A stretch of DNA of 8,598 bases, from contig CALVXV010000052.1 in assembly GCA_944371685.1 (NCBI GenBank), forward strand, positions 1 through 8,598, given 5' to 3'. The DNA comes from an uncultured Bacilli bacterium (GTDB taxonomy: Bacteria > Bacillota_I > Bacilli_A > RF39 > UBA660). Made by a program: the position numbers and the translations under genes. Position 1 is the stretch's first letter. The number at the start of each line of letters is the position of its first letter. The notes below the pieces were generated by a model. It did not search any database. It was not told the DNA's origin and saw nothing but the letters and a program-made list of their open reading frames with translations. Of the stretch, positions 7,053 to 8,598 are shown piece by piece.

Positions 7053-7193
7053 CAGCGTGTTAAAGCAGCGTTATTTTGAAAATTATAATGTGGATATTCC
7101 CTATAGGGGTTACTTATTTGGCTGCGAAAGTAAGTATTGATATATTCCACCCTATAGTTTGGCAAAATAACCTTTCGCGCTAGTGGAAGGAGG
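7053..7193 (+). promoter_or_regulatory. structured rpsD mRNA leader, S4 autoregulatory element
   Basis: The 147-base leader folds well by eye. The closing stem pairs 7054-7059 with 7176-7181 (one G-U), 7062-7065 with 7172-7175, and GTTATTTTG (7070-7078) with CAAAATAAC (7163-7171). Inside, GTGG and ATAT (7090-7097) pair with 7142-7150 around one bulged T; TACTTA (7111-7116) pairs with TAAGTA (7131-7136); CTATAGGG (7101-7108) can pair with CCCTATAG (7150-7157). The last pairing crosses the first helix and so makes a pseudoknot. The ribosome site AAGGAGG (7187-7193) lies six bases after the closing stem and before the ATG. In Bacillus subtilis, rpsD is repressed by S4 binding to its leader, so this is very probably the same control. 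Whether the fold equals the known one was not computed. Confidence 0.8.
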
Positions 7194-7199
7194 AAAAAT

Positions 7200-7805
7200 A
7201 TGTCAAGATATCTTGGACCTACTTATAAAAAGTCTAGACGTTTTGGTTTTTCTATTTTAGAAAATGGTAAAGAGCTTGCTAAAAGACCTTATGCCCCAGG
7301 ACAACATGGACAAGATCGTAGGAAAAAATTATCTAACTATGGTATTCAATTACAAGAAAAACAAAAGGTTAAATTTATGTATGGCCTTAGTGAAAAACAA
7401 ATGAAGAAAACTTTTGAAAAAGCTGTTAAAATGAAAGGTGTCAATGGTGAGAACTTACTTAAATTATTAGAAAGTCGTTTAGATAATTTAGTATACCGTA
7501 TTGGATTTGCAACTACTAGAAAAGGTGCGAGACAATTAGTAAACCATGGACATATTACAGTTAATGGCAAAAGAGTTGACATTCCATCTTATCAAGTTAA
7601 ACCTGGTGATGTTATTAGTTTAATGGAAAATGATAAAGAAATGGCTATTGTTAAATCTTCTTTAGAAGCTTTACATAATAGAGTAGAATTTATTTCTTAT
7701 GATGATAAAAAGATGGAAGCTACATATGTTAGATTACCTGAACGTAGTGAACTAAGTGCGGATATTGATGAAGCATTAATTATTGAATACTACAACAGAA
7801 ATTAA
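7200..7805 (+). CDS. rpsD: 30S ribosomal protein S4
   Basis: Primary 16S rRNA-binding protein that starts assembly of the small-subunit body and helps decoding accuracy. The 201-residue protein begins MSRYLGPTYKKSRRFG, with KRPYAPGQHGQDRRKKLSNYG (29-49) close to the Bacillus protein. The S4 RNA-binding domain starts at SRLDNLVYR (92-100) and continues through RQLVNHGHITVNGKRVD (111-127), and the C-terminus has RLPERSELSADIDEALIIEYY. The N-terminal zinc cysteines of the C+ form are absent, so this is the C- paralogue type common in Bacillota. It stands alone rather than in the alpha operon, as in B. subtilis, with its own promoter, leader and terminator. Confidence 0.98.
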   Translation: MSRYLGPTYKKSRRFGFSILENGKELAKRPYAPGQHGQDRRKKLSNYGIQLQEKQKVKFMYGLSEKQMKKTFEKAVKMKGVNGENLLKLLESRLDNLVYRIGFATTRKGARQLVNHGHITVNGKRVDIPSYQVKPGDVISLMENDKEMAIVKSSLEALHNRVEFISYDDKKMEATYVRLPERSELSADIDEALIIEYYNRN

Positions 7806-7828
7806 GAGAACTTTGTTTCTCTTTTTTT
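7804..7828 (+). terminator. rpsD terminator
   Basis: AAGAGAA (7804-7810) pairs with TTCTCTT (7817-7823) around a six-base loop, followed by a run of T to 7828. The stem begins within the stop codon of rpsD. Confidence 0.75.
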
Positions 7829-7909
7829 CATGTAAAAAGCACAGATTTAATCTTAAACCTATGCTCTTTTATTATACGAACATTTATCTTGATTTTCAAG
7901 GTATTATTC

Positions 7910-7957
7910 AAAACTGTCCAGTACTAAGAACTTATTGTCTTATCACTGGACAGTTTT
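7910..7957 (+). repeat. long perfect hairpin, terminator-like or IS-end-like
   Basis: AAAACTGTCCAGT (7910-7922) and ACTGGACAGTTTT (7945-7957) are a perfect 13-bp inverted repeat. Inside, TAAGA (7925-7929) pairs with TCTTA (7938-7942) after a 2x2 internal loop. The arm ends in T's, so it could terminate transcription on either strand, but no gene nearby obviously needs it. It could also be a transposon-end hairpin belonging to the degraded element to its right. The stretch 7829-7909 before it holds nothing I can support. Confidence 0.6.
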
Positions 7958-7967
7958 TATATAAGAA

Positions 7968-7999
7968 AAACAAGGGATATTATATCCTATCCCTCGTTT
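7968..7999. repeat. short inverted repeat
   Basis: AAAC-A-AGGGATA (7968-7979) pairs with TATCCCT-C-GTTT (7988-7999): eleven pairs, one A-C mismatch and an eight-base loop. It follows the previous hairpin by ten bases and lies in front of the transposase remnant. No clear T-run follows, so it is not a typical terminator. Confidence 0.45.
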
Positions 8000-8013
8000 G
8001 TATGTCATATTTG

Positions 8014-8072
8014 ATGAAACGGCCTAATTTTGATATTATAAATTTGTAAAGTACAAAAGGAGGCCATTTCAT
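8014..8072 (+). promoter_or_regulatory. inverted repeat enclosing the start region of the transposase remnant
   Basis: ATGAAACGGCCT (8014-8025) and AGGCCATTTCAT (8061-8072) pair in 11 of 12 positions. The second arm contains the end of the AAAGGAGG ribosome site and the first two bases of the ATG at 8071. An inner TTTGTA-AAG-TACAAA hairpin (8043-8057) sits in the loop. A promoter-like TTGATG (8011-8016), 17 bases, TATTAT (8034-8039) overlaps the first arm. A transcript entering from upstream would contain both arms and hide the start, while one starting inside the element would contain only the second arm. IS elements commonly use this to avoid activation by outside promoters. Confidence 0.5.
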
Positions 8073-8190
8073 GAATAAAGTATATAATAATTTTGATAGT
8101 ATTGTAAATAGTTTTCGAAATTTTTTTAGTAATTTTTGGTTACTATTCACAGTCGTTTTTGAAAAATATGATAAATGCCAATATTTATAA
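8071..8190 (+). pseudogene. N-terminal remnant of a probable IS transposase
   Basis: A 39-codon frame with a strong ribosome site (AAAGGAGG, 8056-8063). The first 22 residues, MNKVYNNFDSIVNSFRNFFSNF, resemble from memory the start of DDE transposases of the IS4-like group in gut Bacillota; this was not checked against a database. The resemblance stops at codon 22-23, exactly where the 14-bp repeat of the mini-element begins at 8139. The remaining residues (WLLFTVVFEKYDKCQYL) are translation of the inserted or joined sequence. It is too short to be a working protein. A real short peptide cannot be excluded, but the break at the repeat boundary favours a truncated gene. Confidence 0.5.
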
Positions 8191-8299
8191 GGATTTGTCC
8201 AATTTTTATAAAATTGAGAATGAATTATTAAAAAATAATATTAATTTACTATCAAAGTAGTAAATATTAAATTTCATAAATTTAGCTGTGAATAGTAAC
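8139..8299. mobile_element. 161-bp mini-element with perfect 14-bp terminal inverted repeats
   Basis: GTTACTATTCACAG (8139-8152) and CTGTGAATAGTAAC (8286-8299) are exact reverse complements. The interior is very AT-rich and holds a 30-codon frame (8168-8260, MINANIYKDLSNFYKIENEL and ten more), possibly the tail of a lost transposase. If the right end is extended to 8305, the 7-base word ATTTTTG flanks both sides (8132-8138 and 8306-8312), as a target duplication would. In AT-rich DNA this could be chance. Removing the element and one copy does not restore a longer frame. It may be a MITE-like element or an internally deleted insertion sequence. Confidence 0.5.
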
Positions 8300-8344
8300 T
8301 AACCCATTTTTGATTAATGCTTTTCTTATAATTACTATTTTAAA

Positions 8345-8370
8345 AGCACTAAATTTTATTCATTAGTGCT
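8345..8370 (-). terminator. terminator of the partial PD-(D/E)XK-type gene
   Basis: On the minus strand AGCACTAA (8370-8363) pairs perfectly with TTAGTGCT (8352-8345) around a ten-base loop that contains the stop codon, followed by TTT. The T-run is short, so efficiency may be modest. The plus strand has a T-rich stretch after the same stem. Confidence 0.55.
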
Positions 8371-8598
8371 CCTTATTTTTTCAATTTCTTTTACAGTTAG
8401 ACCTGTTACTCTTGAAATAACATTTTCATCAATTTTTTCTTTAATCATGTTTTGAGCTATTTCAAGCTTACTTTCTTTGATTCCAATACTTTTTCCTTCA
8501 TCAAGGCCCTCTTTTTTGGCACCTTCCATCTCATTAAGCTTGACTAAGGCATCCATCTTCTCTTTCTGCCACTCATGTATTATAAACTCATCTTGACT
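8356..8598 (-). CDS. C-terminal part of a probable PD-(D/E)XK nuclease/transposase-family protein (Rpn/PDDEXK type), cut by the window edge
   Basis: The frame is open to the right edge: before the first internal ATG (8556) it already reads SQDEFIIHEWQKEK, so the true start lies outside the window and 80 residues are visible. The visible part is a charged, probably helical tail: KMDALVKLNEMEGAKKEG, then DEGKSIGIKESKLEIAQNMI, then KEKIDENVISRVTGLTVKEI. The E-G-x3-G-x5-G-pattern linker followed by a short helix-turn-helix-like segment (I-x-R-V-T-G-L-T-V-K-E-I) is typical of the C-terminus of Rpn family/PDDEXK transposase-like proteins, which are abundant in gut Bacillota. The catalytic nuclease domain would be upstream and is not seen, so activity cannot be judged. 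Its place beside transposon remnants fits a mobile or accessory region. Confidence 0.6.
   Translation of the reverse strand, partial: SQDEFIIHEWQKEKMDALVKLNEMEGAKKEGLDEGKSIGIKESKLEIAQNMIKEKIDENVISRVTGLTVKEIEKIRSTNE

Noticed and set aside
1275..7805. Mycoplasma-type code with TGA read as tryptophan
   Set aside because: No annotated gene ends in TGA, which raised the question, but none has an in-frame TGA and conserved tryptophans checked in arcA, arcB, the transporter and the phosphoesterase are all TGG.
7834..7870. Weak hairpin AAAA-AGCA with TGCT-C-TTTT
   Set aside because: Eight A/T-dominated pairs with a bulge and a 20-base loop are expected by chance in this composition.
7783..8049. 88-residue plus-strand frame after rpsD
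   Set aside because: It starts inside rpsD, runs through the rpsD terminator and the 13-bp hairpin, has no ribosome site and has composition expected of noncoding AT-rich DNA.
1..8598. CRISPR array, tRNA, rRNA, toxin-antitoxin or phage genes
   Set aside because: No regularly spaced repeats, tRNA cloverleaf, rRNA core sequence or recognisable defence or phage protein was seen on either strand.

Overview
The window comes from a low-GC Gram-positive bacterium, probably an uncultured, gut-type relative of Erysipelotrichia or RF39/Mollicutes. The DNA is AT-rich, Shine-Dalgarno sequences are strong AGGAGG types, S4 is the zinc-free Bacillota form, and several families are typical of such genomes. 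Conserved tryptophans in the core enzymes are all TGG. No annotated gene ends in TGA and none has an in-frame TGA, so the standard bacterial code is the simplest reading. The taxonomic placement is inference.

Layout. At 80-946 (minus) is a membrane-anchored protein with a polysaccharide-deacetylase (NodB) fold that has lost its recognisable catalytic motifs. It diverges from a 67-residue Gly/Pro/Tyr-rich membrane peptide at 1047-1250 (plus). A bidirectional terminator separates that peptide from a convergent DHH/DHHA1 phosphoesterase (NrnA-like, 1275-2264 minus) with its own promoter. At 2355-6945 (minus) lies a compact arginine deiminase operon in the order arcA, arcB, arcC and a YfcC/DcuC-type transporter. 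It encodes uptake of arginine, its conversion through citrulline and carbamoyl phosphate to ornithine, ammonia, CO2 and ATP, and probably ornithine export. A perfect 8-bp dyad lies at the arcA promoter. Diverging from it is monocistronic rpsD (7200-7805 plus), with a consensus promoter and a structured 5' leader that folds into a long closing stem, a hairpin and a pseudoknot, as expected for S4 autoregulation.

The right end (7829-8598) is accessory. It holds a run of hairpins, the first 22 or so codons of what looks like an IS transposase with its start region inside an inverted repeat, and a small element of about 161-167 bp with perfect 14-bp terminal inverted repeats that breaks this remnant. 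The window ends in the C-terminal part of a probable PD-(D/E)XK (Rpn/PDDEXK) family protein that runs off the edge.

The clearest candidates for something undescribed are the pseudo-deacetylase with its unfamiliar N-terminal region, the S4 leader architecture, the arcA dyad, and the nested mini-element. No defence system, CRISPR array, tRNA or rRNA is visible.
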